Notes: a model not told the origin generated them from the sequence alone. Positions 35,575-45,131 are shown, counted from the first letter of the stretch. The stretch is 64,000 bases of DNA from Phormidium willei BDU 130791 (GCA_001637315.1 LSZA01000004.1:23232-87231); one strand, 5' to 3'. Made by a program: numbers and translations.

Positions 35575-35765
35575 AGATGGAGTGAGACCTGGCTTGTCAC
35601 TGATTAGGCTACAGGTGGCTTAATGATTCGTTAAGTTTTCAGTGTGATCGCGATCGCACCCTCCATTCAAATTCCTGACTTCGTTGATTCGTAAATTTTA
35701 TTTGCGGTTTATGAAGTTAGGTTGCAAAATGGAACTAATCGGTTGACAAAAGCAGAGTAACTACC

Positions 35766-36287
35766 ATGGCTTACGCCACTTCTTCCAACTTCACCTCAAC
35801 TCAAGCCAACGCACTCTCGACCGTCGAACCCACCTCCCTTGTTCCGGAAGTGTCGGCTCGTATCCAACGCCTCACCACAGATGACCAGTTGGCACTCCTG
35901 TGGTTTATCTATCTCGAAATGGGTAAATCCATCACCCCCGCCGCTCCTGGGGCCGCCCGTCTTCAGCTTGCTGAAGGCCTCCTGGCCCAAGTCAAAGCCC
36001 TCAGTTCCGAGGAGCAGATGAGCTTCATGCGCGATCTCGTCGCCAAACGCAACACTCCCCTCAGCCGCGCCTATGGGGTCTTCAACGCCAACACCAAACT
36101 CGGGTTCTGGTACTGTCTGGCCCAAGGTATGGATGAGGGAACCGTGGTGCGCGTCCCCCAAAGCTACAAACCCTCTCGTCCGGTGAAAGACTTGCTCAAT
36201 GTCCTGATGACTCAGGCCAACTTCAGCCAACAAATCACCATTCTGCGTAACGCCGTGGTGAACATGGGCTTTGATGCGCTCAGCTAG
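35766..36287 (+). CDS. helical carotenoid protein (OCP N-terminal-domain homolog)
   Basis: 173 residues, equivalent to the all-helical N-terminal domain of orange carotenoid protein. Tyr49 and Trp115 align with the carotenoid-binding Tyr44 and Trp110 of OCP (shared offset of five). Family text includes DQLALLWFIYLEMGKSITPAAPGAA and ANTKLGFWYCLAQGMDEG. HCPs bind a keto-carotenoid and either quench phycobilisomes or singlet oxygen; which of these applies depends on subclass (HCP1-9) and cannot be fixed by eye. A CTDH gene, the other half of OCP, lies 118 bases downstream, the arrangement described for HCP4/5-type proteins. Cytosolic, binds at phycobilisomes or thylakoids. Confidence 0.9.
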   Translation: MAYATSSNFTSTQANALSTVEPTSLVPEVSARIQRLTTDDQLALLWFIYLEMGKSITPAAPGAARLQLAEGLLAQVKALSSEEQMSFMRDLVAKRNTPLSRAYGVFNANTKLGFWYCLAQGMDEGTVVRVPQSYKPSRPVKDLLNVLMTQANFSQQITILRNAVVNMGFDALS

Positions 36288-36405
36288 AGTCGCTTAGGAC
36301 AACACCAAACCCTAATCCTGAATCGAAACAGCGGAGTGGAGGTCAACTCAACCCCTTGACTCCGCCTTCTTTTTAGACTCATCGAAGTCAATTATGAGGT
36401 CAATT

Positions 36406-36816
36406 ATGATGACTACGACCTATCAAACTCCCATTCTGCCTAATTTAACTGTCCCCGTGGTGAGGGGCTATTTCCAATCTCTCAATGCTGGAGACTGTTC
36501 GCAGACGGCTCAATACTTTGCCCCTTACGGCGAACTGCATCCACCCTTCCAAGGGGGAATTGTCGGTCTTGACGCCATCAAGGGCTATCTCGAAGCCGAA
36601 GCCCAAAGCTTAACCTGTTTTCCTGAACAGGCCACGGTGCAAACCGCCAGCGATGGCTGTCAGCTTGTGCAAGTTCAGGGCCAGGTCAAAACCCCCTACT
36701 TCTCGGTTCCCGTGGCTTGGACGTTTAACCTCAACAGCCAATCTCAAATTGAACGGGTTGAGATTCGTCTGTTAGCCTCTCCCCAGCAACTGCTGGAGTT
36801 GCAACAGTTCAGCTAG
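36406..36816 (+). CDS. CTDH, C-terminal-domain homolog of OCP
   Basis: 136 residues from the ATG at 36406, preferred because GAGGT sits about five bases upstream; ATGs at 36394 and 36409 are possible. NTF2-like fold. Tyr22 (in GYFQSLNAGD) and Trp105 (in PVAWTF) match OCP Tyr201 and Trp288, which hold the carotenoid keto group. The rest is OCP-like: ELHPPFQGGIVG, then LLASPQQLLEL. CTDHs take up carotenoid from membranes and pass it to HCPs, usually as homodimers. Cys31, Cys71 and Cys85 are present; a cysteine controls dimer redox state in one known class. Directly repeated GTCAATTATGA lies at the start. Confidence 0.92.
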   Translation: MMTTTYQTPILPNLTVPVVRGYFQSLNAGDCSQTAQYFAPYGELHPPFQGGIVGLDAIKGYLEAEAQSLTCFPEQATVQTASDGCQLVQVQGQVKTPYFSVPVAWTFNLNSQSQIERVEIRLLASPQQLLELQQFS

Positions 36817-36832
36817 AGTCTCCGGCTAACCC

Positions 36833-37270
36833 CTAGGCGGCGACAGAGTGGAGGAACATCTGTTCCATCCACTCTCGCCCTAAGTCCACATCCTTGGCGG
36901 AACATTGCCAGTCGGGATGGGCGGTCATCAGTAAACTTTCCAGGGTTTCGTGATCAAACAGATGCCAGACTGGAGCGTTGTTGTAGGTGGTGGCGATCGC
37001 ATAACAGTTACTACTAATACAATGAATGCGAGGCGCGTCCACAATGCGACCCAATTCTAGACAATCCCCCGGTTGCAATCCCCGAAACCGCACAATGGTC
37101 TGTTTGAAGTGATCAAAATCCGCTGGGGATAATCCCGGAACCGTCGTACACCAGTCTTGATTCCCATTGACCCATAGCCAGTACCGTCGGTTGGGATCAA
37201 TTCCCCGTAACCAAGGCTGTTCATCATCGAGGCGATAGCGAGGGGCGAGGGGAAAATGGGCGTCCATCAT
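36833..37270 (-). CDS. conserved hypothetical, 145 residues
   Basis: Not recognised. Aromatic-rich throughout (PWLRGIDPNRRYWLWVNGNQDWCTTVPGLS) with a possible beta-rich core (GDCLELGRIVDAPRIHCISSNCYAIA) and five or so cysteines. No signal or membrane segment. Convergent with CTDH, with only a 16-base gap between stops, so the neighbourhood does not inform its job. A near-adjacent second ATG (codon 2) is equally possible. Confidence 0.6.
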   Translation of the reverse strand: MMDAHFPLAPRYRLDDEQPWLRGIDPNRRYWLWVNGNQDWCTTVPGLSPADFDHFKQTIVRFRGLQPGDCLELGRIVDAPRIHCISSNCYAIATTYNNAPVWHLFDHETLESLLMTAHPDWQCSAKDVDLGREWMEQMFLHSVAA

Positions 37271-37370
37271 GGCGTTGACTGTTAGCTAGGCTACATCAAC
37301 CAATTTGTCAAGTGATCCCCAAGCTTGTCAATTTAACGTTGAAAATCTTATAGATTATATGTATTTATGT

Positions 37371-37412
37371 AACAAATGGGGGACAGCCCTGCGAGACTGT
37401 CCCCCATTTGTT
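37371..37412 (-). terminator. perfect 16-bp hairpin after cysS
   Basis: AACAAATGGGGGACAG (37371-37386) and its exact inverse (37397-37412) with a 10-base loop, seven bases past the cysS stop. Very strong stem ending in TTGTT on the minus strand; little T-run. Most likely the cysS 3' end. Confidence 0.7.
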
Positions 37413-37418
37413 GGGGAC

Positions 37419-38858
37419 TTAACCGCGAATAAAGGTCGTTCCACCCGGCTGGTCTACCAGCGTCACCTTCTGACGCTTCAACTCTTCCCGGATGCGATCG
37501 GCTTCACTAAAGTTTTTTGCCTTGCGGGCCGCCTGTCGTTCCTCAATCAGGGTCTGAATCGCCGTATCACTTAAACCATCGAGTTCAGAAGACGCCTCAG
37601 AACTCGATTTCAATCCTAAGACCGCCGCTAACTCCACTAACGTGGTCCATTGTCGTTGCAGGTGTTGGGAGTCTTCGGAAATCTCGCCACTATGGGCCAA
37701 GATATTCCCCACCCGGCGTAACTCTTTGGCTAACTCAAACACGACCGCCAAGCCACCCGAGGTATTGAAATCATCATCCATTGCTGTTTGGAAGGAGGCT
37801 TTAACCTGGGGAAGCGACTCAATGGGGGCATCACTGGGCCAATTGAGTTGTTTCCCGAAGCGATCGCCAAACCGCAGGCCATCCTGGAGAGTCGCCCAGC
37901 TATTCTCAGCCGAGGCGATCGCCTCATCGGTGAAGTCCAACGGCTTGCGATATTGGGCCTGAAGCACAAACAGTCGCAACACCATCGGATCAATCTGCGT
38001 TAATAACTCGCGAATAGTGGTGAAATTGCCCAAAGACTTGGACATCTTCTCCCCATTGACGCGAACCATACCGTTATGAGTCCAGTATTTAGCCAAAGGT
38101 TGACCGTGAGCGCCCTCAGATTGGGCAATTTCGTTCTCATGGTGAGGAAAGACCAAATCCCCGCCACCACCATGAATATCAATGGTCTCGCCAAGTTGTG
38201 AACGAATCATGGCCGAACATTCAATATGCCAACCGGGACGACCTCGACCCCAGGGCGAGTCCCAGCCAGGTTCATCCTCTTGGCTACCTTTCCACAAGGC
38301 AAAATCAAAGGGATGGCGTTTGCGGCCATCTTCACTCACGCGACCACTGGCCCCCGACTGCATATCTTCAGGTTTGCGTCCCGAGAGTTTACCGTAACTT
38401 GGGAAGCGTTCGACACTGTAGTAAACATCCCCGGCTGCTGCATAGGCTAGACCTTTATCAATCAAGGTTTGCACGAGATCGCAAATTTCGGGGATATGGT
38501 CCGTGACGCGGGGATAGTCATCGGCATCAGCCACATTGAGTTGGCGGATATCCCGGAAATAGGCTTCGATATATTGTTGAGAAATCTCTGCCATGGACAG
38601 GCCACGTTCCTTGGCCCGTTTGAGGATTTTGTCGTCAATGTCGGTGAAGTTTTGCAGATAGCGAACGCGATAGCCGCGCCATTGCAAGTAACGACGCACC
38701 GTATCCCAAACAATATAGGAACGTGCATGACCCAGGTGGCAGTCATCATAGACGGTGACACCACAGCAGTACATTTTGACCTCGCCGGGAACGGTCGGTT
38801 CAAAGGGTTCTTTGGTCCGGGTTTGAGTGTTGTAAATGCTGAGGGTCATTGGGGACAA
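37419..38858 (-). CDS. cysS: cysteinyl-tRNA synthetase
   Basis: 479 residues. Class I signature HLGH (HIGH variant) at 41-44 and KMSKS at 271-275; the zinc-binding Cys is in YCCGVTVYD and the second site in HIECSAMIRS. Rest of the family text, such as GGGGDLVFPHHENEIAQSE, is present. It charges tRNA-Cys in the cytosol. Single gene; a strong hairpin follows, and the selO gene lies upstream, in the same direction, 88 bases away. Confidence 0.97.
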   Translation of the reverse strand: MSPMTLSIYNTQTRTKEPFEPTVPGEVKMYCCGVTVYDDCHLGHARSYIVWDTVRRYLQWRGYRVRYLQNFTDIDDKILKRAKERGLSMAEISQQYIEAYFRDIRQLNVADADDYPRVTDHIPEICDLVQTLIDKGLAYAAAGDVYYSVERFPSYGKLSGRKPEDMQSGASGRVSEDGRKRHPFDFALWKGSQEDEPGWDSPWGRGRPGWHIECSAMIRSQLGETIDIHGGGGDLVFPHHENEIAQSEGAHGQPLAKYWTHNGMVRVNGEKMSKSLGNFTTIRELLTQIDPMVLRLFVLQAQYRKPLDFTDEAIASAENSWATLQDGLRFGDRFGKQLNWPSDAPIESLPQVKASFQTAMDDDFNTSGGLAVVFELAKELRRVGNILAHSGEISEDSQHLQRQWTTLVELAAVLGLKSSSEASSELDGLSDTAIQTLIEERQAARKAKNFSEADRIREELKRQKVTLVDQPGGTTFIRG

Positions 38859-38946
38859 GGATTTCAGGTTGATTTAAGGGACTTAATTTTAGTGTAGCGG
38901 ATTGAGGAGGGCGGTAGAAGAAGGCAAGAGGGAACACCGGAACAGG

Positions 38947-40392
38947 TTAGGCCCAGATGCGATCGAGGAGATCGTAGAAGGGTTGCCAATCGTCGGCGGT
39001 GGTGATGGGGTCCCAAATGGCTTCGATTTCGGGACGGACGGGGATGAGGTTGGGGTTGGCGGCCGCAATCCGGGCTTGAATCTCCGTCAGTTCACTGTTG
39101 GAGTAGGCTTGTAGGAGGCGATGATAGACGCCAATCCAGGGTTGGAGAACTTGGGGGGGATCGGCTTTGGCAAAGATGGCGTCTTGGTCATCTCGCCATT
39201 GGGGGGAAAATTGTTGACGCAGTTGGCTGAAGAAGTCATGATAGCCGACGTCGTTCTCTTGCAACAGTTCTACGGTGAGTTGGACGAGTTCTCGGCCCTC
39301 GGCTTCGTTGAGATCAACCAATCCTAGGCGGCGTAGCATTCCTTGACGGTAATGTTGTTCGTAGTGGCGATCGAAGTGACTCAGGGCCTCGGTCATGGCT
39401 TCGGAGGTTAAGTCGGGGGTTACGCCGGCGAGGGGTTGTTGGAGGAGTTCTAGGTTGAGTTTACAGACTAAGGGCTGGTTGCCGTAGCTGTAACGGCCGT
39501 AATAGTCGAAATAGGCGGCGGTGAATTTCGGATCGTAGCTGGGGATGAAAGCGTAGGGACCATAGTCGAAGCTTTCCCCGGTGATGGACATGTTATCGGT
39601 GTTGAGAACCGCGTGACAGAAGCCGGCCACCATCCATTGGGCTGCGAGTTTGGCGGTGCGATGGACGAGATCTTGGTAAAACTGAAGGGAGGCGTTGGGT
39701 TGGCGGCGATCGATGTGAGGATAGTAGATCTCAATCACGTGATCGAGGAGGGTTTTGCTGAGATCTTTACGCCGTAGATAATGGAGGCGTTCAAAGGTGC
39801 CAAAGCGAATATGAGATTGACTCAGTCGTACCATGACGCAGGACCGGGTGGGGGAGGGTTCGTCTCCCCGCCAGAGTTGTTCGCCGGTTTCGATGATGGT
39901 CAGACAGCCGGAGGTGTTCACTCCGAGACGGGCCAGGGTTTCTGAGGCGATGACTTCTCGCACTCCTCCTTTGAGGGTGAGGCGGCCATCTCCTCCTCGT
40001 GAATAGGGGGTTCTGCCACTCCCTTTGGTGCCAAAATCGTAGAGTTGGCCGTCGGTTCCTCGGACTTGTCCGTAGAGAAATCCTCGTCCATCGCCGAGTC
40101 GAGGGTTATACTCACCGAATTGGTAGCCATGGTAACAGAGGGCAAGACAGGGGGCTGAGCCGCGAAATTTTGCGAAATATTCGATAAAATGGTCGTCAGA
40201 CACCTGTTTGGGGTCGAGTCCGACTTTGGGAAGCAGGCGATCGCCGCGAAAGCGTAAGATATGGGTGGGAAAGTCCGCTGCTTCGACTTGGTCGTAGTAG
40301 TCGTCTCCCAAGGCTTCGAGGGCAGTTTCAGACTCTAGGTTGAGAAACGGATTGTGAGATAGATGGGACTGCGAACTTTCAGAAACGGTCAT
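38947..40392 (-). CDS. selO: SelO-type protein adenylyltransferase (UPF0061/YdiU)
   Basis: 481 residues from the ATG at 40392 (MTVSESSQS); the frame extends 24 codons upstream without family similarity. Pseudokinase-fold motifs: [25 protein letters not shown] (glycine-rich region), [23 protein letters not shown], and [16 protein letters not shown], where Asp/Asn metal ligands lie. SelO transfers AMP from ATP to protein Ser, Thr and Tyr hydroxyls, influencing redox homeostasis; bacterial forms lack the C-terminal selenocysteine, as here. Full length. Same strand as cysS. Codons are typical of the neighbourhood. Confidence 0.93.
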   Translation of the reverse strand: MTVSESSQSHLSHNPFLNLESETALEALGDDYYDQVEAADFPTHILRFRGDRLLPKVGLDPKQVSDDHFIEYFAKFRGSAPCLALCYHGYQFGEYNPRLGDGRGFLYGQVRGTDGQLYDFGTKGSGRTPYSRGGDGRLTLKGGVREVIASETLARLGVNTSGCLTIIETGEQLWRGDEPSPTRSCVMVRLSQSHIRFGTFERLHYLRRKDLSKTLLDHVIEIYYPHIDRRQPNASLQFYQDLVHRTAKLAAQWMVAGFCHAVLNTDNMSITGESFDYGPYAFIPSYDPKFTAAYFDYYGRYSYGNQPLVCKLNLELLQQPLAGVTPDLTSEAMTEALSHFDRHYEQHYRQGMLRRLGLVDLNEAEGRELVQLTVELLQENDVGYHDFFSQLRQQFSPQWRDDQDAIFAKADPPQVLQPWIGVYHRLLQAYSNSELTEIQARIAAANPNLIPVRPEIEAIWDPITTADDWQPFYDLLDRIWA

Positions 40393-40621
40393 TCGGTAAG
40401 ATATTGTGAAATTAGTGGGTCTAGCTGCGTCGGCAAAGGCACAGTTACTCTCCCATTCTCGCAAACTTTGTTCAATGGATGCAAGGGGCTGTTATGACGT
40501 TTTGGGCGATCGCTTCAATCCGGTTCCCTAAGCAAATTAAAGCATGGCTGGTCTCTCTGATCGGCGGCGAAGACCTCGGGTGTCTTTTGGGTATTATTTT
40601 TGAGTCTGAATCACTGAAACA

Positions 40622-41722
40622 ATGCTAGATTATTTACCTGAATATTTGCCGAACACATTGGATTTAAACGAGTTATTTCAATGGAGTTCCATGATTGTTG
40701 GGGCAGGGTTAACGTTAGCCTTAATTTTTGTGCTGCGTCCCATCATCCTTTTTTTAAATCGTCCACAAGAAAACTCGTCTCAAATCTCTAAACTTTATCA
40801 GGTTTTATTGCAGCCAAATCTCCAAATCTTGGGGATTCTTTTAAGTTTAGGAGCTTTAGAGTTTGCGGCGCTGCGGTTTGAGGTTAGACCTTGGCTAGAA
40901 ACTCCCTTAAGTCTGGCATTAACGGTGGCGATCGCCTGGTTTTTATCCCGAGTTGCTGCTCAGCTTTTTGATGTCTATTTATTGGATATTGTCCTTAAAA
41001 AAGGAAGCAAAATTAATGAGCTGTTAAACCTAGGAAAGCTGGTTTCAAATCTAGCCATTATTATCGGCGCTATTTTTGTTTTTGCCCAAACCCATCAAGT
41101 GAACTTACTGGGGTTATTAGCAAGTTTAGGGATTGGTGGTTTAGCCGTTGCCTTCGCGGCTCAAAAGACCCTTGAACAAATTTTAGGTGGAATTGTATTA
41201 TATCTCGACAAACCCTTTACAATTGACGATTACGTTGGACTCCCTGATGGAACATTCGGACGAGTGGAATCCATTGGCTTACGCTCCACTAAAATCCGCT
41301 GTTCCGGGAAAGGAACCCTAATGATTATCCCAAATGGGAATCTAACCCAAATGACGGTGGAAAACTTCACCGGGGGTAAAAAAGTCATGGCAATTCTCTA
41401 CCTCAACTTTGAACAAGAGATACCCGAAGATGAGCGAGCCTTAATTCGTCAAGTAATTATCCGAGGAACCTCTGATATTTTTGGGATTGATTCTCGTAAT
41501 ACAGATGTCACTTTTAAGTCAATACGAGAAAAAAGTAGCCCCATCAAAACTCAAGCCCAAACCACCTTCTTTATCCTAGGCTCGGGAAGCGTCTCGATGG
41601 AAATTCGCCGTCAAGTTCTCGATGTTGCCAACCAAAAAATTGCCCAACAACTCAAAGAGTACGGTGTTATTTTCGACATTGATGAGCCGACAATTTATGT
41701 AGATTCTCCCATCACAATTTAA
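40622..41722 (+). CDS. MscS-family mechanosensitive channel (first of a tandem pair)
   Basis: 366 residues. Three to four N-terminal membrane helices (about 22-45, 70-90, 95-120, 135-160) and the pore helix region LLASLGIGGLAVAFAAQKTLEQILGG near 165-190, the hallmark glycine/alanine packing of MscS TM3. It continues into the beta domain (FTIDDYVGLPDGTFGRVESIGLRSTKIRC) and the vestibule. Opens on membrane tension to release solutes during osmotic downshock. The downstream paralog starts 110 bases later on the same strand; the two probably arose by duplication. Confidence 0.92.
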   Translation: MLDYLPEYLPNTLDLNELFQWSSMIVGAGLTLALIFVLRPIILFLNRPQENSSQISKLYQVLLQPNLQILGILLSLGALEFAALRFEVRPWLETPLSLALTVAIAWFLSRVAAQLFDVYLLDIVLKKGSKINELLNLGKLVSNLAIIIGAIFVFAQTHQVNLLGLLASLGIGGLAVAFAAQKTLEQILGGIVLYLDKPFTIDDYVGLPDGTFGRVESIGLRSTKIRCSGKGTLMIIPNGNLTQMTVENFTGGKKVMAILYLNFEQEIPEDERALIRQVIIRGTSDIFGIDSRNTDVTFKSIREKSSPIKTQAQTTFFILGSGSVSMEIRRQVLDVANQKIAQQLKEYGVIFDIDEPTIYVDSPITI

Positions 41723-41832
41723 TGCCAATAGTATGAACAATTTTCTGTTTTTTTAGTTTTAACTGAGTCACTCTGGGCAACTTCAGGGTTATCTAGTCTG
41801 CTGCAATCACGACAACGTCACGCCTAACACCA

Positions 41833-42945
41833 ATGGATATTAGTAATTTTTTAGGACCTATTGAAACTGTAATTTCTTGGCTCGTAGAAGCTAATGTGCT
41901 GCGTCTAATTGTTTTCTTGGGATTTCTCTTAATCTCATTGCTACTCGGACAATTTACTCCTCGCTTTGTTCGGTCTGTTATCCAACAGTTCTTGAGCGAA
42001 TCGGCGGTCATAACCTACGACAGCTTGATTGAGCCTGTTAAACAGCCTCTTCAAGTGTCAGGGACGTTACTTTTAATTTATTGGTCATCAATTTGGCTCA
42101 AAGGCTATGAGATTTTTTATGAGTTTTTCATTCCGCTTTTAGACTTTTCTATTATTGTGAGTATCGCTTGGCTGGCATCAAGGATATTCCGTCAGATTGT
42201 GCGGATTTATGGAATTGACCTCTTAAAAAAAATGGGCTTAGAGGTTGATGAATTGCTGCTCGTTTTTGAAACAATTGCTAATTTAGTTATTGGTTTGTTA
42301 GCCGTTTTCGCTTTTGCTCAAACTCGTGATTTTGACCTATTTGCGCTCTTTGCGGGTTTAGGGATTGGTGGTTTGGCGGTGGTGGCTGCGTCTCAGCGGA
42401 TTTTGGAGCAATTCCTGAGTACCGTGGTGTTATACCTCGATCGCCCTTTTACCCCCGGTGACTATATCCGCCTCAAAGATGGTCAACTCGGACGGGTTGA
42501 ATCCATTGGTTTACGTTCAACTAAAATCCGCACTTCAGCCAAAAGTACCCTATTTATTGTCCCGAACTCCATTTTGGTCAATATCGAAGTCGAAAACCTA
42601 ACGCGAGCCAAAAAAGTGATGTCGATGATTTATCTCGATTTTGCTAAACCTCTTGATGACCAAGATAAAGCTCTCGTGCGGGAAGTGGTCACCGAAAGTA
42701 CGAACTCCGTGTTCGGGATTGATCCTGGAAGTACCAGTCTCAGTTTTAGTGAGGATGACAATCACTCCGGAACTCAGGCTCGGGTGACGTTCTTTATTTT
42801 AGGCTCCAATGAGAACTCGATTCAATTGCGCAAACGCTTGTTGGAGTTAGCCAATCAGACGATTTCTGGCAAACTGAGTCAGTTTGGGATTACCTTCTCG
42901 TCTCAGGAACCGACGGTGTATGTGGAATCGCCAATTACGTTATAA
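41833..42945 (+). CDS. MscS-family mechanosensitive channel (second of the pair)
   Basis: 370 residues, same architecture as the gene before. TM3 reads LFAGLGIGGLAVVAASQRILEQFLST and the beta domain FTPGDYIRLKDGQLGRVESIGLRSTKIR. The pore and beta regions of the two are clearly similar, while the N-terminal helices have diverged. Different TM3 residues (VVAAS against AFAAQ) may give distinct conductance or gating. Could form heteromeric channels, which is speculation. Followed 29 bases later by the Tab2 homolog, perhaps in one transcript. Confidence 0.92.
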   Translation: MDISNFLGPIETVISWLVEANVLRLIVFLGFLLISLLLGQFTPRFVRSVIQQFLSESAVITYDSLIEPVKQPLQVSGTLLLIYWSSIWLKGYEIFYEFFIPLLDFSIIVSIAWLASRIFRQIVRIYGIDLLKKMGLEVDELLLVFETIANLVIGLLAVFAFAQTRDFDLFALFAGLGIGGLAVVAASQRILEQFLSTVVLYLDRPFTPGDYIRLKDGQLGRVESIGLRSTKIRTSAKSTLFIVPNSILVNIEVENLTRAKKVMSMIYLDFAKPLDDQDKALVREVVTESTNSVFGIDPGSTSLSFSEDDNHSGTQARVTFFILGSNENSIQLRKRLLELANQTISGKLSQFGITFSSQEPTVYVESPITL

Positions 42946-42974
42946 AGAACTATGGTCCGGAGTACAGGTTAATT

Positions 42975-43802
42975 ATGTCTGTTTGGCAACTCGATTTTTT
43001 CCGTCGTCCTTTACGTAATGAGGAGGGAGAGGTGTTGTGGGAGTTACTGGGGTGCGATCGCACCTTCGAGTTTCGCCTACAACGCTGGTGTCCTCAATCT
43101 CAGGCCAACTCCGACTGGATTGTTGAACAGTTGAAGAGTCTCGATCGCCCTCTTCCAGACTGTTTAGCGACCTTTCGGCCCGAATCCCTGAGTTTAATTC
43201 GTGAGGCGGCTAAAAAACTCGGGATTCAGGCGGTGGCGACGCGACGGACTGAAACGCTCAAACGCTGGTTGTTGCAACGAGCCGAGTTATATCAGCAGCT
43301 TCGAGGCTATACGGCGGATGCATATCAACCCCTGGCGGTTCCTCGGCCCGCGCCGATTCCCGTATCTGAACAGTTATGGGGCGATCGCTGGCGCTTTGCA
43401 ACCCTTCCTGTGGCTGAGTTAGATAGTTTTGCGGCTCATCCGATGCGGGTGCGATCGCTCCCCCGAGAACTCCATCCCCTAGAATTGGGAGTCGCCTCAA
43501 CCGCATCTCTTCCCGGCTTAGTCATTGATGGAGGGCGACAATCGTTGCAGTTAGCTCAATGGTTGGAGACGGTGACACCTGTATCGGTCAATTATATCCC
43601 TGGCGCTCCCGACGGACTGATTTTAGAAGCGGGTTTGGCCGATCGCTGGGTTCTGGCCACTTTTGATGATGCGGAAGTCCAGGCTGCTGCACGACTCTAT
43701 CATCAACGCCAACAGGAGACGAAGGGACTCCATTTTCTGGTTATTCAGCCGGATGACTCGGGACGAACCTATACAGGCTTGTGGCTGTTGCAACCGGCTT
43801 GA
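42975..43802 (+). CDS. Tab2/Atab2-family RNA-binding protein (DUF1092)
   Basis: 275 residues. Family signature at the start (VWQLDFFRRPLRNEEGEVLWELLGC) and throughout: RPLPDCLATFRPESLSLI, ATRRTETLKRWLLQRAELY, RLYHQRQQ, ending GLHFLVIQPDDSGRTYTGLWLLQPA. In Chlamydomonas, Tab2 is needed for translation of psaB mRNA and Arabidopsis Atab2 for PSI and PSII subunits; cyanobacterial relatives are presumed to aid photosystem biogenesis. A PSI gene (psaK) is in the window but far away. Cytosolic; no known catalytic site. Confidence 0.9.
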   Translation: MSVWQLDFFRRPLRNEEGEVLWELLGCDRTFEFRLQRWCPQSQANSDWIVEQLKSLDRPLPDCLATFRPESLSLIREAAKKLGIQAVATRRTETLKRWLLQRAELYQQLRGYTADAYQPLAVPRPAPIPVSEQLWGDRWRFATLPVAELDSFAAHPMRVRSLPRELHPLELGVASTASLPGLVIDGGRQSLQLAQWLETVTPVSVNYIPGAPDGLILEAGLADRWVLATFDDAEVQAAARLYHQRQQETKGLHFLVIQPDDSGRTYTGLWLLQPA

Positions 43803-43833
43803 GGTTCACAATGAGTCATGATTGTTTCACAAC

Positions 43834-44040
43834 TTAATGATCCACGATCCAAATATGACCCTCGTGAATTCCGTCAAAGACGCGGTCAACGAGGGTTTGT
43901 TCACGCCGTCCGAAGTAGGAGCGGTTGCTGAGGATGTCATTGAGTAGATGGCGATCGATGGGGGTGATTTGGCGAAACGTGCAGATCCGCTCAACCACGT
44001 TTTCGAGGGAATAACTCGGGGTGGGAGGGGCAAAAGACAT
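43834..44040 (-). CDS. small conserved-looking protein, 68 residues
   Basis: From the ATG at 44040 (MSFAPPTPSYSLENVVERICTFRQITPIDRHLL) to a TAA at 43834-43836. The frame stretches further upstream but that part looks non-coding (AT-rich, frame-independent). Helical, with NRSYFGRREQTLVDRVFDGIHEGHIWIVD at the end. It resembles a group of short cyanobacterial proteins of unknown function. Convergent with Tab2, 31 bases from its stop. The following 266 bases (44041-44306) hold no gene other than the terminator of the HTH gene. Confidence 0.55.
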   Translation of the reverse strand: MSFAPPTPSYSLENVVERICTFRQITPIDRHLLNDILSNRSYFGRREQTLVDRVFDGIHEGHIWIVDH

Positions 44041-44236
44041 CGTTTTTAAAGATTGTGTGAAGCCTACGCTCCAATTATAACTTTTTATATAAAGATTATG
44101 TAAAGTTGCCGCGTGATTATTGACACAAGGACGTGTGATGGTGTAGCAAATTGTTGGTGATTTAGATCGTTGACAGATTGTCAATGTTTGGGCTAAAGAC
44201 GCTATAGCAATCTCGACCGATTTGGCCAAACCGACC

Positions 44237-44265
44237 CAAAAAAATCCCCAGTCAAAGATGGGGAT
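44237..44265 (-). terminator. rho-independent terminator of the HTH gene
   Basis: On the minus strand: ATCCCCA-TCTTTGAC-TGGGGAT, then TTTTTTT. Lies about 40 bases past the HTH gene stop. Confidence 0.85.
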
Positions 44266-44306
44266 AGAGGTTGCGGTTGAGGGATAGGGGGCGATCGCCG
44301 TAGCGG

Positions 44307-45077
44307 TCAAAGAGAATACACTTGACCATCAAAAAAGACGCGGGTAATCCCCTTGGCTTGTAAATGGGGTCCTGTTTTCTGCAACACCTGACTGTCAGGA
44401 ACCTTCATCACCCGCTGATTGCGATTCGCAAAGCGGCGGGCCACACGGTGATTATCAAACACAGGTAGCGTTTTCGAGGAAATCTCCGTCGCCGGAATCT
44501 CACCGAGATCATTAAATTCCCGTAGGGGACGTGAAATCAGTTCAGACGAGCGATCGACCACCAAATAGCAAGTTTTGGGCATTAAAGCATTCGCCAAGGG
44601 TTCAATCGTCAGCCAAGAGTCGTTTTCATTACGATTCTCATGGCCATTCTCAGGGGCCTGAATCTCACGACGGGATCCCGAGTTGGGAGACGGTTCGGAC
44701 TCCTCGGGGACTGGGGATTCCGAATGACCGGTTGACCCCCCCGATTGGCGTCGACGGCGATTGGAGTGGTCTTTCGGTAAATCGAGCTGTAACTGTTCCC
44801 CAGAATCGCTTGTTGACTCATCATTGGGTGCGGACGAGTCGCGCAAAATAGGCTTGCGTCGTTGAGATTTGCGATCGCGACTCCCCGAACGATTCGCCCG
44901 TTTCTGTTGGACGAGCTGATCATACTCCTGGGGAGAAAAGCTACTCTTGAGCAAGCGGCTAATCGTAGAATTACTCACCCCATAGCGTTGAGCCAAGGTT
45001 GAGGTCGTTTCACCGGGATGCCGGTACTGCTCAATAATCTCGAGTTTATCGGCATCTGATAGTTTTTTAGCACTCAT
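44307..45077 (-). CDS. helix-turn-helix DNA-binding protein, cyanobacterial
   Basis: 256 residues. A Trp-repressor/HTH_23-like N-terminal helix-turn-helix (about 1-50: DKLEIIEQYRHPGETTSTLAQRYGVSNSTISRLLK), then a long charged, low-complexity linker (about 60-150, Arg/Ser/Glu-rich) and a conserved C-terminal domain (about 155-256: ALMPKTCYLVVDRSSELISRPL, RVFFDGQVYSL). It resembles transposase DNA-binding ends only in the HTH; it has no catalytic DDE domain, so it is probably a regulator or nucleoid-associated protein. Target unknown. Its own terminator follows. Confidence 0.75.
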   Translation of the reverse strand: MSAKKLSDADKLEIIEQYRHPGETTSTLAQRYGVSNSTISRLLKSSFSPQEYDQLVQQKRANRSGSRDRKSQRRKPILRDSSAPNDESTSDSGEQLQLDLPKDHSNRRRRQSGGSTGHSESPVPEESEPSPNSGSRREIQAPENGHENRNENDSWLTIEPLANALMPKTCYLVVDRSSELISRPLREFNDLGEIPATEISSKTLPVFDNHRVARRFANRNQRVMKVPDSQVLQKTGPHLQAKGITRVFFDGQVYSL

Positions 45078-45131
45078 TCGAGGGTTGTAATCTTGCAGAA
45101 ATTGAAAAACGGGGGTAACGAGTCAGTCCAA

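Noticed and set aside
44307..45077. Transposase or insertion-sequence gene
   Set aside because: Only the helix-turn-helix resembles transposase N-termini; there is no catalytic domain and no terminal inverted repeats around the gene.
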